64,000 nucleotides of DNA from Vicugna pacos (GCF_048564905.1 NC_133014.1:5651136-5715135); one strand, 5' to 3'. Positions 39,486 to 53,640 are shown, counted from the first letter of the stretch. Numbers and translations: made by a program. The notes: a model not told the origin generated them from the sequence alone.

Positions 39486-42400
39486 TACCTCTGACTGCAC
39501 GGGTGCTGCGTGTAACTCAGCCCTGGGAAGTTACGGCTAAAGAGGGGGTCAAGGGTTCCTTTCTCCTCCAACCTCCCTTCCTCCCTGTGATTTAACCACC
39601 TGCCTACAAAGTAAGAAAATCTCAAGAGGTACAAACTGACTATCCTGCTCACTCCTACAGGCTGGCACTGTGCATGACAGCCACACAAAGACATTGAGCA
39701 ATGCTGGCTGGATGACAGCCCAGGCAAATCTCTGGCAAATCACTGGAAAGGGTCCAGTATCACTATCTCCATAAGCTACACAACCACACAAAAGTATGGG
39801 AAAAAAGTCTAATGATGGCAAGCCCCCAAAACCTCATTTTACATAATCCTAAAGCACTTCATTTACACCAAAACCAAGTAAAAAGAGAACCATACCCCCA
39901 TAACAGCACCTTATCTTCTATCTAGCAAGCTCATAAAACTCAAATGCTTTACTTATTTAAAACGCTAGTTACTAGTGCTTAAACATTACTTTGTTCCCAG
40001 AGTTCTTAGAATTCCTAAGATAAAAAGTTGGTTCTTTGGATTCAATCCAGTCTTTATTTATCTAAGTGCCAACAAGTTAAAAGTCTCGGTTCCGAGCTTT
40101 AAAAAACAAAAACAACTCTGTATTACTCTAACAAACAGCATTTGACAGCTGCCTTCCCACTGGTTTTGGGGGTTTTCTGTTTTAGTTTTTTTTTAAGTAG
40201 ACCATCTTATCTAGTTGGTATACAGATGTCTCAGTGTCTGGGAGCCAGTTCTTTAAAGACGCAGACAGCATGAAAACCCAGAAATATTTTAAAGGCTTAA
40301 GTGAAATAGAGTCTAAATTTTTAAAAAAGGAATTCAAGAAAAAGCTCAGTTAGCTTTCTCTGAGTATTACAGCTCCCCTTCACACACAAACCCCCTTCCT
40401 CTCGGCTGGAGAATTCCGGACAGCAATCTAGGAGGAAATGCCTGGGAGATGGTGTCATGCAAGACTCCTTACAGAAAAGGGAAACAGATAAGACCTCTTT
40501 CTAGGAGAAAAATGCCCAAGGAAACCCAAGGAAGCAAACTTCACTCAAAAAGAGGAAAGTCTAGCCTAATTTAATGAGCCTTTGCAGTCTAATGAAAACT
40601 AAAACAAGAACTCAACAAGACCTCGAGTTAAAATGACAATCCTTTTTCAGTGTCCAACTCCCGAGAGATCAATTTAACTAGCAGAGAACAATGCCGCCTG
40701 AGGCGAGGGTGATTATCTCTGAGCGCTGCCCAATTTCTCGAGTGTTTCCCTTCCTTCCTTCACAGCACAGGTTTCCTCCTCAAGGATGAGCGTGTGCAGC
40801 GAAGCCGCGGCGTCGGGCAGGGTGAAGGCTATCAGGGCAGAGTGGCTGGAAAACCTAGTCCTGGGAGAGTTTCAGTACATAATGCCCCTTCTTGCCCTCA
40901 ACACTAACTTTATCAGAATTGTTAAGTAAATGCAGAACAGGACACGCCTGACGATGCCCAGTGTGTCCTCAAACCCCTCTGCAGCAGCCCTTTCCAGATA
41001 AAGGACGCAAAATCACCACTGTTCTAACAACTTGCACACACAGGTAGCTCTGATTATCATCTTCCAAGAATAGAGGGTTCCATGACTATATTCATTACTG
41101 TGAAAACTATTTTTAAAGTTCTGCTCTTCCATGGGGTCTGTATTAAATGACCTATCACTACTACGTCTGTTTACTGAAGAAAGAAATTTGGACTGCGTTC
41201 AAGTCTTGATTGCCACCACTTGCAAGCTACAGACTGCTTTTCTATAGATCTGATCTATTCACTTACTAGTAAGTATTCTCTACCAGGAAGGTGTTCTCAG
41301 ATTTTAAAGAAAGAGAGACAAACAGAAACAGATTATACATAGTACTTTTTAAAGCCTTACAAAGTATTGAGGTTACCAAGAGAGGGTGATCTAAAAAAAT
41401 AAATATACCATTATTTCCAAAAGCACTTGTCAAACTGTAATTATTTCAATGTGTTTCTAGTGGCACTGTAATTGTATGAAGCAAAGTCCCAAGGCTCTTT
41501 ACGCACTAAGCTTTCCACGTGAAAGTTACCCTCATGTTATCCCTTACCCCAAAGGGACACACAGATAATTTTTTTAAAAAGCCCAACAAGCCCACTGCAC
41601 TCAGCAGAGTAGACTGCAAGGGTAAGCACCACCAGCATTAAGGATCTCACCCAAAATCAACCCACCAAGTAAACACCAAGGTGCACGTTTTCCAGAGCAG
41701 AGTAGGAAGGTTTGTCGGTAAGTGAGGAGGCCATGTGACCGCCAAACACGCTGCGGTCAAGATGGGCTGGGCCCCGGCAGACACACCAGTGACCGCTCTA
41801 CCACTGACTGACAACGGTCCTTGTCGAGGGCTCTGAGGCCGGGGCTGTACCCACCCCCAACCCCCGCTGTAAACCAACAAGAGGCTGGACTCTGCAGCAC
41901 GTACTCAGCTCCCAGATTCCCTCTTAGCGTGACGAGAATTTCATTAAGGCTTACACTAAAATCTCACAGGAAGCCTAAGCAGCAGCACTTGGGACCCCAT
42001 GGTTTCATTATGGTCAAGGTGTCTTCATGACCTCCCGAAACACAGCTGAGCCAGAAATAGGTAGAGACGCACATTATTCCGCCTTGAACTTAAACTGAAA
42101 GTGAGCAGACCTTTCTACTCGAAATTATTCATTTTGGTGAGCTTACTGTCAACCTCTCAGCACAATAGAACTATCTCCCCTTGCCCCATCCCAACCAAAA
42201 ACAAAACGACACAAAACCTCCAAGGCAAGCAGAGCCAAGGAAATTACTTCTACGTGCCCAGAAAGCCTGGGCACAAAACCCAGCCCAGCAAATCCCCACC
42301 CACCCCTCATCACGTGTAGGTCGAGCACTGAAACCCAAAGAGCACACAGCCGCTCTGGCCACCACCGGGAGGGGGTCGGCCAACCAGGACAGGGGCCCAG

Positions 42401-43013
42401 AACGGGTACCTCTCTGCATCTGCCTACGGCTCAAAGTGTTCAAAGCTCCAAAGTGTTCACAAGGGCAAAGATTTTCCCTTCCAACAGAAAAGGCTGAGCT
42501 GTATTTTAACACCTCTTTCCTACTAAAGCAAAGGGGGCTGCGTGAAGAAGGGGCTGCACTCAAATCTTTCGCACAGACCAGTGACAAGGCTCAGAGAGGT
42601 ACTCTGACTGAAGGGACACGGTTCAGTTTTAAGTCCTGTCATAGTATTCTCATGATAAATTTAAAGACTCCTCCCTCAGGAAAATACAAACTGATTTACA
42701 GCAAGATCTAAATTAGAAATAAACACTTTCTCTCTTATTTAGAAGTAAGCACTTTAAACCTGCTGAGAAGGAAAAGGAGGAGGGCGACACAGAGAATCCC
42801 GAGGCTGAGTTCCCTGGTCCCTGAGCCACAGGCTTTGCTAATCTACAGCTTGGACACACTGATCAGAAGGGCCAACAGAAAAAGGAAAACCAGCTTAGAG
42901 AACCTGCAGTGTGAGAATTCACACTATGAATAAAGCTGCCCCACCGAGCACAGAACCAGGAGGAAGGTTACACAGACAGGCGTGCACTGAGGGTCACGGA
43001 GGGAGGAGAAGGC

Positions 43014-43031
43014 GGGGGGGGGGGGGGGGGG
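43014..43031. repeat. Poly-G run
   Basis: Eighteen consecutive G bases after a purine-rich GGAGGAGAAGGC stretch. Confidence 0.9.
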
Positions 43032-45184
43032 AACTGTCCCGACCAGCAACCCCGGGAGCAGGGCCCTCCCTTCCCAGGAAGACGGCCCTGCAGCTCTCTT
43101 CCTGAACGCAGGGGTGTCCTCCACTCAGCAGGCAACTCTGCTTGATTAAGAAATGTTGAGAGGCAGGTGAGAAGGAGCAGAGAGCAGGCAGAGAACAACA
43201 GAGCTAAATCTTGCCATCTGTGCAGACACAGGGACGACACGCAGTGTCATCTTCTGGGGTCCCTGCTCCTTGGACAGCTGTCTCGGGCGCCCAGATTCTG
43301 AGTAAGGTTTCTCTACCAGAAGCATCTCCCGTGGGGACGGGGATAATGGGAGGGATGTGCGCCCGGCGCAGGCTGGAGCGAACAAGCATGAAAGGCGCAG
43401 GGCGGCCTCCCCCTTCCTGCCTCTGAGGGCCATTTGTCCCCAGCACCAGTCATGTGGCCCCAGAGTCCGCGTGACACACAGACACACAAAGCGCCTTTAC
43501 TAGCAAGTCCACAAGGGGACCTTTAAGAATGTTAGCCTAGAATTGAGTTTTTCACTCTGCTTTAAAAAAAAAAAAGACATCAAAACAACAAATTAAATTT
43601 TTGAAAAGCATTTGACAAATCTTGTCACTCTCTTACTCATTAGTGATTCCCAAATTGAGCCAATAAGGTTAACGCCTCGTCAGCAATTCTCAGCTAACGT
43701 AATATTCCAAAGGGAGCAGCTGCGCACACCCACAGATGTTTCATTACCTCAACAGGTTCCTCGGGCAGTGAACAGTAACCTTCAATTCCTTCTGGAGCGA
43801 GGCATAAATAAACAAAAACAACACATTCTACCGCACCAGGTTAGCTCACTGAGTTGGCACCCAGTCCCCAGGTCTCTGCAGCCCTTCAGACACCATCCTG
43901 GACCCCTGTCCCTCGTCCTCCCTCCCCGTCCTTCTCCATCCCTCTGCCTCGTCGAACGTCATTAACCAAGCCATCAGGCTGGCCTGTCCAACAAGGGGCT
44001 GCTGAGGACTGAGAGGCTGCTGCCACTTTTAGGACCTGTCACTAGGCCACCACACATTCTAAGGCTTTGCTCATTCCACTCAGTGAAAAGTTAGATCAAC
44101 GCTTTCCCCCAACTCAGCGCCTCCAATGTACTGTGATTAGAAGGATGTCAGAACCCACAGTTGGAAGTGGTTTTCCATAGAACCAGGCAGCAACCAGCTC
44201 CTGAATCTGAGAGGACCTACGGACAGACGCTCCCTGCCCCTGAAAGCATCTCACACTCCCACAGAAGACGCAGACGGTGCCGGATGTTAACCCAACACCG
44301 GAAAACAAAAGCAATGAACTCTGAGTGAGCCTTTCCCATTCACAGAAAGAAAACAAAGTGCCATACACACCTGGCTGGTCAAACCACCCTCCTGGTCTCA
44401 GTGGAAACAGGAACTAACAATAAAGCGCCCCCACCTCGCCCCACCCTGGCTGCCCCCCTTCTGGGGGCTGTGCTTCAGTGGCTCCTGCAAGGCCCACAGA
44501 TAACACCCTGAGCAGCAGGAGCTATGATCCCCACAAGACCTTTTGCCTCATCCTTTTGCGGTTTAAAGAGTTAAACCATCTTGGTGGCACTGACCCTTAT
44601 CTCTGATCCCAAACGTTGAGCTAACTGTCTAAAAGGTACATAACTGATCAAATCCAAAGCAATCACCAAAATCCCTTGGTGTGCTGGCAATTTCTACAAT
44701 GAGTACTGCTTGAAACAAACAGACTGCCTTTTAGACTGGACCTCTGAAATGTTTTCACTGGGTGTCCTATAGTCACGCATTTGGATTGAACAAAACTAGG
44801 TGGATCCTAGCAGACAAAACTGTCTGGAAGGCTAACACATTAAAATGCTGAAAGTGGTCACCTTGTTAAAATCCACATCCCTGCTTCATAAAGCCCCGAA
44901 AGCCAATGACTTACTTCTGAGACTCCAGGACCTCAACCAAAAAAATGGGTATCTACCCTCTTCGGCTAAGTCCTCGGGGGACGTCGGGGGACGTATTTCC
45001 CGTCTCCTGAAGCAGCACAATGAGAATGTTCATGTTTAAAATGCCAAAGGCACATTTCAAAAACTTTTATTTCAAAGACTTTCTTTGAAAAGGCACAGGC
45101 TGCTGAGGGGAGTGTGCCCTGCAGAAACTGACTTAACTGTTTTAATCGAAGGCCCATTTGGGAAGGTGTTTAACCTTAACAAGG

Positions 45185-45385
45185 AAGTTCAACCGTAGCT
45201 CTGCCACTGACAAGCTCTAGACAGTCTTAGGCAAACTGCAAAAACATTTCTAAACCTCAGTTTCACCACCTGAAAAATGTAGATAGTAACAGTGTTCACC
45301 TCCTGGCATTAACTGGAAGGATTAAATGAGATGGTGTGTGTGCAAGTACACCCCACTTCTAAGTAACTCCTGGCATGTGTAAAAC
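45185..45385 (+). mobile_element. MIR SINE
   Basis: Sense MIR: AGCTCTGCCACTGACAAGCT, then TAGGCAAACTGC, CTCAGTTTCACCACCTGAAA, then GGATTAAATGAGATGGTGTG, then AACTCCTGGCATGTGT. Confidence 0.85.
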
Positions 45386-45760
45386 AAGCCACAAACGCTG
45401 GCCACTGGGCTCACCACCATTCACTCTATGACAGGCACAGAGCTGGCACTGTCCCGCGTGTGCTGCTGCCCTCGCCTGCCAGGACTCTTTGTGAGGCTGC
45501 CGGTGATCTCTGCAGCTGGAGCCTGGTGCCCAGAGAGGGCCGGGACTCTCGAGACTGGCACGGTTTCATCACAGTGGGATAGCGATAACGATGTGAACAT
45601 GGCTGTTAAACTCTTGGTGCGGTTTCGGGGATGAACTTGAATTCCAACTCTGAACCTTCAAGCTACACGACCATACACCAGTAACTTAACCATGCTAACC
45701 AAGTCTCCGGTCTTCCCCTTCCCCATTATCTAAGTTACACCTCACCGCTGACAGCGCGAG

Positions 45761-45778
45761 CACGTCACCTTGACGTCA
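45761..45778. promoter_or_regulatory. Paired CRE motifs (CREB/ATF)
   Basis: CACGTCAC is followed closely by the perfect palindromic CRE TGACGTCA at 45771-45778. The start-to-start spacing is about one DNA helical turn. The surrounding CpG sites (CGCGAG) are also retained. Confidence 0.4.
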
Positions 45779-48700
45779 CAGTCAAGTGCACCTTGAATGT
45801 CCTTCCGTCTTTCCCTCCTCCTTCTCCCAGTAACTTCCTAATGCTAAGTGCCTCCAGCACAAGGCGGGAGCTTGTCAGCTGTGATCATCAGAGAATGGGC
45901 TGGGTGTTATAGGAAAAGGATCAGAGAAAATGCAGGTGGATGCAGGGAGTGGCATTCCCTCCTGTGCCAAGAACTTGAATCAACATGCGGTCAGACTAAC
46001 GAGATAAAGCCACCTTTCAGATAAGAACACAGCCTAAGAACTTTAAACCTGTGTGGCCATGTGGTCCCTATGCTGTTTCATTATCACTGACATTCAAGTA
46101 ATCTTTCATTCACAGGCCAGGCTTTCAATATCTTGGGGTGACCTCATTCACCTTTGGGCATGTCATGAAATTTTCTGTTTCAATAGAAAATTAATTTTAA
46201 TCCACTTTACAACCCTGGTAGGAAGTGGGGTTCAGAAGAAAAAGACAACAAAACACAAACAAGGAGCTGCGCCCCCGCATTTTGGGAAGTGCAGTCCTCA
46301 GGGAACACTCACAGGCCAGCTCTCCAGACCCGGAGGCCACCAGCCCTGGTCAGGAAGCCGGTGTGACAGCTGGCACCTCCTCTGGCTCTGGCGGGACCAC
46401 ACAGGGAGAGAACCCAGCCTACATGGAAAGTGTGTAAGTGAACGTGATTCAAACACCTGAGGGGGTGCAAGGTTCAAAGAGTTCAGTGCATGAAAGGCAG
46501 TGTATTTAAAGGGTACGTGCTGAATCCGCTACACGCGTGCCCACCCCTCTCCCTCCACTATACCCCCCATTGCCCGAAGTTCACCTGACTCCCTCCTAAC
46601 CCATTCTGGGGAACCAAGGTAGGAAAGAAGGTTTAAAAAAGAAAAAAGAAAAAGACTGGGAAGAAAGAGACGGCTTGCCTAGCCCACTGACCATTCCCTC
46701 CCAAGTAAGGACATGAGGCGGAAAGACAGGTGCCTTGAAAAGTGCTCACTGTGGAAGCACCAGCGACGGAGCTGGTCTTGGCGGACAGGAGTCAGAGGGA
46801 CCGCGCTTCTGGTGATGTCCCCACCACAGTCCACTCAAGCCAGACAAACGGTATCCACCCCTCAAGCCCGCCACATGGTGGGTTATTCCTCAGAAATATG
46901 CTCTGAGCCTGTGCCAATTAAAGACTTAGAGTCAGTCACACGTGCACACCCAGGATGTGTCACTGCTGCCCTTGCAGAACCCATAGCTGGCAGAACACAG
47001 CTGTGCTTCTGTGCCCAGCAGAATGACCAGGACATCCGGACACACGGACAGCAAAGATGCTGCTGACACACTCCTTCCCAGAGGCCACGGGCTGTGTGCC
47101 TTTATCTTCACTGTGTCCAATGCAGAAACCTACCAGGTGGTCACGACCAAAGACTCCCCAGACAAGCCCCGGGCCCAGCCCAGTCCCACTGTGGGGCTGC
47201 CCACAGGCCACCCGAGCACATGCGTCACACAACTATCTGCAGACCTGAGACCAGAAACCCTCTAACCTGCGTGGATTTAGAGATGCACCATTTTCACTGC
47301 AGAGCAAATTTCAACGCAAGCACCTCCACTTTCATGACTCCAGGTAATTCTCTCCAGATACAACTATCCTTGAAGCTGTGAATGCTTCTCCCCAAGCTGT
47401 ACGTCAAGCTTCAAATTAAAAACAAAACAAAAACAAACACACAAGCAAAACCCTCCATCAGCTAAAAACTAACAGGCCTGCCACTCAGGAAGGGAGGAGC
47501 TGGATAGATGTGCCAGGCTGGCCAGGGCTGACCAACCCTGGGATCCCACCAACACCTCTGCTGCGACAGCAGCTTCCACAGAAACTTCAGATGCCAGCAA
47601 ACCCTGGGCCCCAACCAGGATCGCACAAGTTCAAAGGGAATCGGTGCTCCTCAAATCCAGACTCTGCTTCTGGTTGGCTCCACCTCCACCTGCAGCCACC
47701 TGCAGCCACCTGCGGTCAGGCCCCTGCCTAACCTAGCACCAGCCACCTGTCTCCCAGTGCAGGCCTATATCGGGCAGTTTCAGCGTCTCCCTGCAGCCCC
47801 TCACCGACCCGGCCCGAATCACTGCCTCAGGGGCTGTCTGTTTAATGCCCCTTCTCCCACCACCTGCGCCGTCTGCCCCCTCAGATTTGAACACCTGGAG
47901 ACGCACTGCCTCTCACTCAGTAGGTACCCAAGAAAGTCCTGCCGAGGGATAGAAGGGACCTTAAGGAAACACCCAGGCTGGTCTTTCATCTGAGCCCCAT
48001 TTTTGGAGCTGAGACACGGTGGACTCGGGATAAACTTGCTTTCACGATCACCAAGCTGGGACTGAGAAGACAGAGAGAATCAGCCTCTTGCCTGAGTATT
48101 CTGCCTCTCAGTATATTTATAAAAACAAAAGAGGGGAGCATTTCTACAAAGCTGGTGTTCTTTTTAATATATTCTACCCAAAGTTTACCAATTTCTGAAG
48201 CCTGTTTTCTCCTTTCCTTTTCCAGCTAACTTCATGCTCCTTCATCTGGTAAGAACGGGACGTGTCCTACTGAGGAAGACTGAATTCCTTAATAGAAATG
48301 CGAATTCACAACCGAAAAGCTGTCATTAAAATCTTGCCATACTTTCCAACACACCAACAGGGAGGCAGACGTGGCACAGAGACACAAGACAGGCCGCCCC
48401 CCTCCCAGGAGCAGGTACCAAGCTGAGGGCCCTGAGTGAGTGATACGAAAAGGTAAAGGGGGAGGGGGCTCCAGCAGATCCCCCCCCCCGCCCTTTGTGA
48501 GGTCATCCCGAGGGCCCTGGGCGGGTCTCTTCACTCCTTATTTCTTAAAGCAGTCTCCAATGTGGAGTTCAAGTTCAGCATCAAGAAACAGTAAACATAA
48601 ATTAAGTGGACACGGGAACGCTCTTCCATCATCTGACAACTCTGACTTCAATCTTGAAGCAGGACAGTGGCGACCGTTTTTAGTTGTCACGCGCGCTGGC

Positions 48701-50429
48701 TTGTGTGCCTTTAAAAGGCAAGGGCCAGGGCCCGTGTCACTCCATGCACACAAGCGTTCTCAGGCGGGTGTGCAAATAGCAATCCACTCCGCGGGCTGCC
48801 CTGCTCTGAAGAGCTTCGCTCTGTGGACTCCAGACTCTTCCTCGGAAGCCAAAAGCAAGATGCATGTGTTATTTACATACAGTGCCACCAGCTTTCTCCG
48901 GAAAACCCCACAGAACGTCAGGATGCTCTGTTATACACCAAAGGCTCGGGCTGTGGCTGCTCCTTTGACCTACACGATCTAGAAGACAGACCACAACACA
49001 CTCAATCTGTCAACGTGCTGAAGAGACATTACAAGTCCCTTGGTTTCTCCAAAGGAAGCAACCCCACCCCGAGCTGTAACAGAGCTAAATCACACTCCAG
49101 CTCCTGGTGCCTCCAAAGCATCTTCCACTAGAACCACAAGACGAGGGGCCACCGTGACTGCACGTCACCCCCTTAGTGTCTCCAGTCATTTCCAAAGACT
49201 GCTGCAAAGATTAACCAAACGCCCGCTTGTACCAACTCGGGCACAGCTAGTACTGAAATGACACTTCGGGGCTTTCTCGTGGTTAATCTGTTCACTGCCT
49301 CAGCCAGCTTTTCCAACCCCTTACTGAGGCCTGGAAAGGAAGTAAATGCCGCTGGAGGGAAGAGGAGATGCATCAGGCTGGTGGAAGCCGGCATCCAACC
49401 TTCTGTCCCGACTGAGCCGTGTTCACCTGTGGTCCCCGGCAGTGCAGACCTTCTCTAATTAGAAGGTGGGAATATCTGCTCCTTTAAAGAAGCCTTTAAT
49501 TAGGCCACCCCTGAAATGCCTGCTCTGCTGTAAGCACCCAACTCCTCACTCTCCATTCTCCAACCCAGCAGCAGACACAGTCTCGACCAACAGTGTGGGC
49601 ACAGAAGCAGCCCCAGGACGAGCCTTCAGACTTCTCCCTTAGCCTCACCCTAAACTCTCACAGTGACTCTACCTTTAGATGCCAACCTCAAAATGTGTTT
49701 GAGGGGAAAGGGTGGGGAGATAAGGACATAATGTCTGGGTACAAAGGTAGTTGTTGCTAACAACCCTCTGAGTAAAACCTGGGGTCTCCAATATTGCCCA
49801 TGTTTTAGCAACAATACATCCCATGACAGAAATCTCAGACTTGTACGAATAACTGGGGAAAGGAAAAAAATTTAAAACAAGATGGGATAGATCTAAAAAT
49901 CGAAACTACCTAGGTTAAGGGAAGGGGGGAAACGTCAAGGAAACAGGTCCACATTTGGCCTAAAAAATTTTTTCCCAAAGGTCTGTACTGTTCTCAGAAA
50001 TGAAATGTAGTTTAAATTTTAAATTTCCTTAAATAAACATTTATAATTAAAGGCACAGTCTAAAATGTACAAGATCCCCAAAACAGTATTTTTACAGCAA
50101 GTTCTCATCTTGCAATAAGTTATCCCACAGAATTAAATTCCAGGCATAGAATGTAGAAATCAGCCCCTTGCCTGTGATTTAGTTGTGAGAAGCAGTCGAT
50201 TCTCCTGAATATAACATACATTATCGTGGCAGATCCCAACGAATCAAGCCACAAATAAAGCCACTTCTTAAACCTAGAAAATAGGAACTAAGTTTCTCAC
50301 AAGTGCTCTGAAACAGTGAAAACTGTACTTATTCATCCTATCAACAATAAAAATACCAGCATACACTTTTATTTAAAAAAAAACCCATTCAAAAGATACA
50401 GGAAAATGTGACTGAGTGAATGAGTGAGT

Positions 50430-50447
50430 ATGTGTGTGTGTGTGTGT
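50430..50447. repeat. Short TG microsatellite
   Basis: About nine TG units, preceded by a degenerate GAGTGAATGAGTGAG repeat of TGAG type. Confidence 0.85.
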
Positions 50448-52396
50448 CTGGCATTTCAGATTTAGACACAGCAGAGAGCTATATACACAGTGGCCCAAAG
50501 GTGGCTACGTAACACAGCAGAAATTCAGGATTCATAGTCAGATGTGGGTTCCATAACTTTTGTTTTCACCCCAGGGGCAAATGTCACTACACTAAGCATC
50601 ATATGCAAGAAACAAGAAACCACCACAGGGCAACTACACTACTTAAGCAGCATTATTTGGGAGAGAAGGGGAGAGGGGCGGTCTTATTGGGGCTAGGGGA
50701 TCTGTTTTCACTTTTTTCCATCTTCTACTATTTCCCTAATTCAACCTATTTTATAACATGAAATCTTAACAGAAGACCTTACAGGCTGCATATGCTACAT
50801 TTCCTATTTGAAAAAGATGCCAAGAACTGAAGGAACACACCACCAAACACTTCTTTCACAAATCAAATCCCGCTATTGAAATCTACTATACTAGCTACTC
50901 ATCTGGTGAAACAGTAGAATATTTAAAAAGTAGTGTTACACTAGCAATAAAGTGAAATTAAAATTTCCTACACCATTATAGATGACAAAAGAACCCAGAA
51001 TTCTTCCAACCATGAAAGTTACTAGAAATTTAAATTGCTGCTGCTCTCTGGGAAACAGACTACTCAGAATAACTCACTTCCTGTCTTTTTCAAATAACAG
51101 AGGTCTCAGGTGTTCAGAACCAGTTGCTAAGCGCAGCTTCCAGCCACCCAACTCTGTCCTTAGAGCAAGAGATCAGCCAAGAGCAGCGGCCAGGGGTCTG
51201 CAGGTGAGGCAGAGCCTGCAGGGCCAGGCCGGGCAGCAAGGTGCACCAGGCCCAGGGGAAAGGCCGCTGGCTAGCTCGGGCCTCCTCGCCGCCTCACAGA
51301 GAGCTCAGGACATCAGAACCCCACAGTGCTGGTCAAGGGAGAGGCCCTGCACAGCTAGCGTCTACAGTTCAGTAAGTAGAGGGAAAGGAGACTAAGTTTC
51401 ACTAGGCAGTAACTAGACCAAAATCTCTAAATCTGCTCTGTCCAATTTCAGGAGGCACTTCAAGACCTCCACGTTCTCTGCAGACAGATCCCCCTGGTAA
51501 GCCTCACACCTTCTTTACAGCCAGACTCCTCACTGCTCTCAGAGCGGCCAAGTGCCAGAAACTCCCGAAGGAAAACAGGCAGCCAGCCCCTTGCCCCGCA
51601 TGGTGTTCTGAGAGTGGTTTAAAGCGCGGGGTGCCCCCAATCCCCAGTGAAGACAGTGCTGGTGTCGGCGGTGGGGGGGTGGGCAGAGAGAGATAAAGGG
51701 AAACAGCACCCTTTCGGGAGCTCCCTGAGACGACTCATCCTCTGAAAGGATCAGGGTCACTCAGAGCGAGGCCTTAACATTCACTCTATCCAGAAATGAC
51801 CCAATCAGCGCTCTTCCTTATTACGAGTCACTTCCTGAGACAGTTCATACTTCTACAAAGAACTGTTACTTTCACCACATTAGGAACATGGTTGACCAAG
51901 AGTAAACCCAAGAGAAGCCTCTCAGATCAGTACCATATACATTTCAGAAGCACCTGATGTTACAGCCAGAAAATCAAGGCCCCCCCAACCCCAGCCTCCC
52001 CCAAGACCCCTGAACACCACTCTTGCCCGGCCCGAGGACTCCTCTGACTTCTGAGAGACTGAGTTTCCTTGCTCTAGGCTCACCAGCCTCCTGGAGCAGA
52101 AATCCTGAAACCAAGTTAGAACTGAATGTAAACAATTTCTATTTTTAAGAATCTGTTTGAGCCAGTAAAACCTCTTTTTAAAAAGTGGGGGTGGGTATTG
52201 GGCCAGATGAAAGCATCTCATTTCACTTCAGATTTAAGATCTGGAGAGAAACGGGTTCCAGGCTAGTCCTCCCCACCCCGTTCCTGGGGAGGGTAATACT
52301 TCACAAGTCTCCTCTCAGCCTGTGCCCTGGGGGCCAGAGCCCCTCTGAGTCGCCCAGCTCCGCACCCCAGCATCAGTCAGAGCCCTTCAGGGAGAC

Positions 52397-52408
52397 GGGG
52401 GGGGGGGG
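52397..52408. repeat. Poly-G run
   Basis: Twelve consecutive G bases. Confidence 0.85.
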
Positions 52409-53084
52409 CTGCAGACCACAACTCTTTCCATAAAAACCAGGCCAGGCGGGGAGCGGGGAAGGAGGGCACAGGGGCTGGACCTCACTCCTTCCATTAGGCC
52501 CAAGTTAGTGCTGAAGTGAAGGAGGCTTCGGTCTCCCTGGTGCCCGCTTTTCATCATCAACATCCCAGAGCAGGGGGCGGACATACACAGAGGCAGAGAG
52601 AGCAGAGCAGAGGGTGGGGACCAGAGCCCCAAAGGGACCCCCTCAATCACCCGCAGCTCCATGACCTTGAGCTGCAGCCTCCTCCACCGGCCCAGACCAG
52701 ACAAGGTCAGGACCTGCGGACGGCGGCCTGGGATGCATGCTGACCGCATCCGGGTGCTGTGCCCAGCCCAGCGTGCAGGATCTGGAAGGGTCCTTCACCA
52801 TCTTCCTCCGGTCACACGGAGGATGCCCTGGACAGCAAGGCTGCGGCCACCATCTCTTCCCAGACAAAAGCCAGCACAAACAGCCCACCCTGCCCTGAGA
52901 GCCACCACCCTCCCACCAACACACACAGTCACTTTCCCCCCGAACATGGTAAAGCCCCCCAAGACAGACGCCCACCTGCGCCCCACCAGCAGCACCGGAG
53001 GAACACCAGAGTATTCAGCCCTGGGACCCACGGGGCAGGCCCTACTTCACAGACCAGCTCACTACTGGTACTGCTAGTGCTACC

Positions 53085-53200
53085 ACAGGCCCATCTTTCC
53101 ACTGAGGACACTGAGATCAGAAAAACAACTTCCTACCAGCCCACGGCAAGTAAACGCTACAACAGGGGCAGCTGACCCCAAAGCCTACACCTCACCACGA
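53085..53200 (-). mobile_element. MIR SINE fragment
   Basis: Reverse MIR: CCCATCTTTCCACTGAGGAC, ACTGAGATCAG, ACTTCCTACCAGCCCACGGC, AAGTAAACGCTACAACAGGG. It lies directly beside a DNA transposon fragment that starts at 53203. Confidence 0.6.
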
Positions 53201-53202
53201 GG

Positions 53203-53340
53203 CCAGTGGTTCCCAAACTTTTTAGTCTCAGGATCTCCTTACACTCAAAAAAATGTAAAACTCCAAATAGCTTTTGTTCAGATAGGTTATATCAATATAT
53301 ACATCAGAAATTAAAAACAAGTAATGGGGGGGGCAATGTA
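53203..53340 (+). mobile_element. hAT-type DNA transposon fragment
   Basis: It begins CAGTGGTTCCCAAACTTTTT, then AGTCTCAGGATCTCCTTACA, AATAGCTTTTGTTCAGATAG, GTTATATCAATATATACATC and AGAAATTAAAAAC. The order matches a common hAT-group non-autonomous element with a CAGTGGTTCTCAAAC terminus; the exact subfamily is not resolved by eye. Confidence 0.75.
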
Positions 53341-53544
53341 AAACTCCCTAAATAAGGAATCCCTACCAACATGAGTCTGTGACATACTCAAGGGCAAAGC
53401 TCTATTGCCCTCCACACCCTCTATGTAAAATGAAAGTTTACACTAAGAGTATTGAGTCCTCCAGCATCACACAGTTGCATCTAATTCTCAGACCCTTCTT
53501 TTTTTCCTTAAACTCTTTATGGTCTTAGTTGAGAGCAACGACCT

Positions 53545-53640
53545 CCACAGGCCTCAGTCTCCTCACCTGTACAATGGGAGTAACAGCTAACGGGGCATTT
53601 TCAGGGCAGAACCCAGTACAATGTCCGGCTCTCAGACACC
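53545..53640 (+). mobile_element. MIR SINE fragment
   Basis: GCCTCAGTCTCCTCACCTGT, ACAATGGGAGTAACAGCTAA and CCAGTACAATGTCCGGCTCT follow the sense MIR core and 3' part. Confidence 0.7.

Noticed and set aside
42181-42711. 176-codon open frame on the plus strand
   Set aside because: Lys/Gln-rich start from an A-rich stretch, with no recognisable domain; chance frame.
47690-47715. Short tandem CTGCAGCCAC units as a minisatellite
   Set aside because: Only about two to three copies; too short to call.
48440-48982. 180-codon open frame on the plus strand
   Set aside because: Begins in a low-complexity GGGGG/CCCCC stretch and shows no domain or splice structure.
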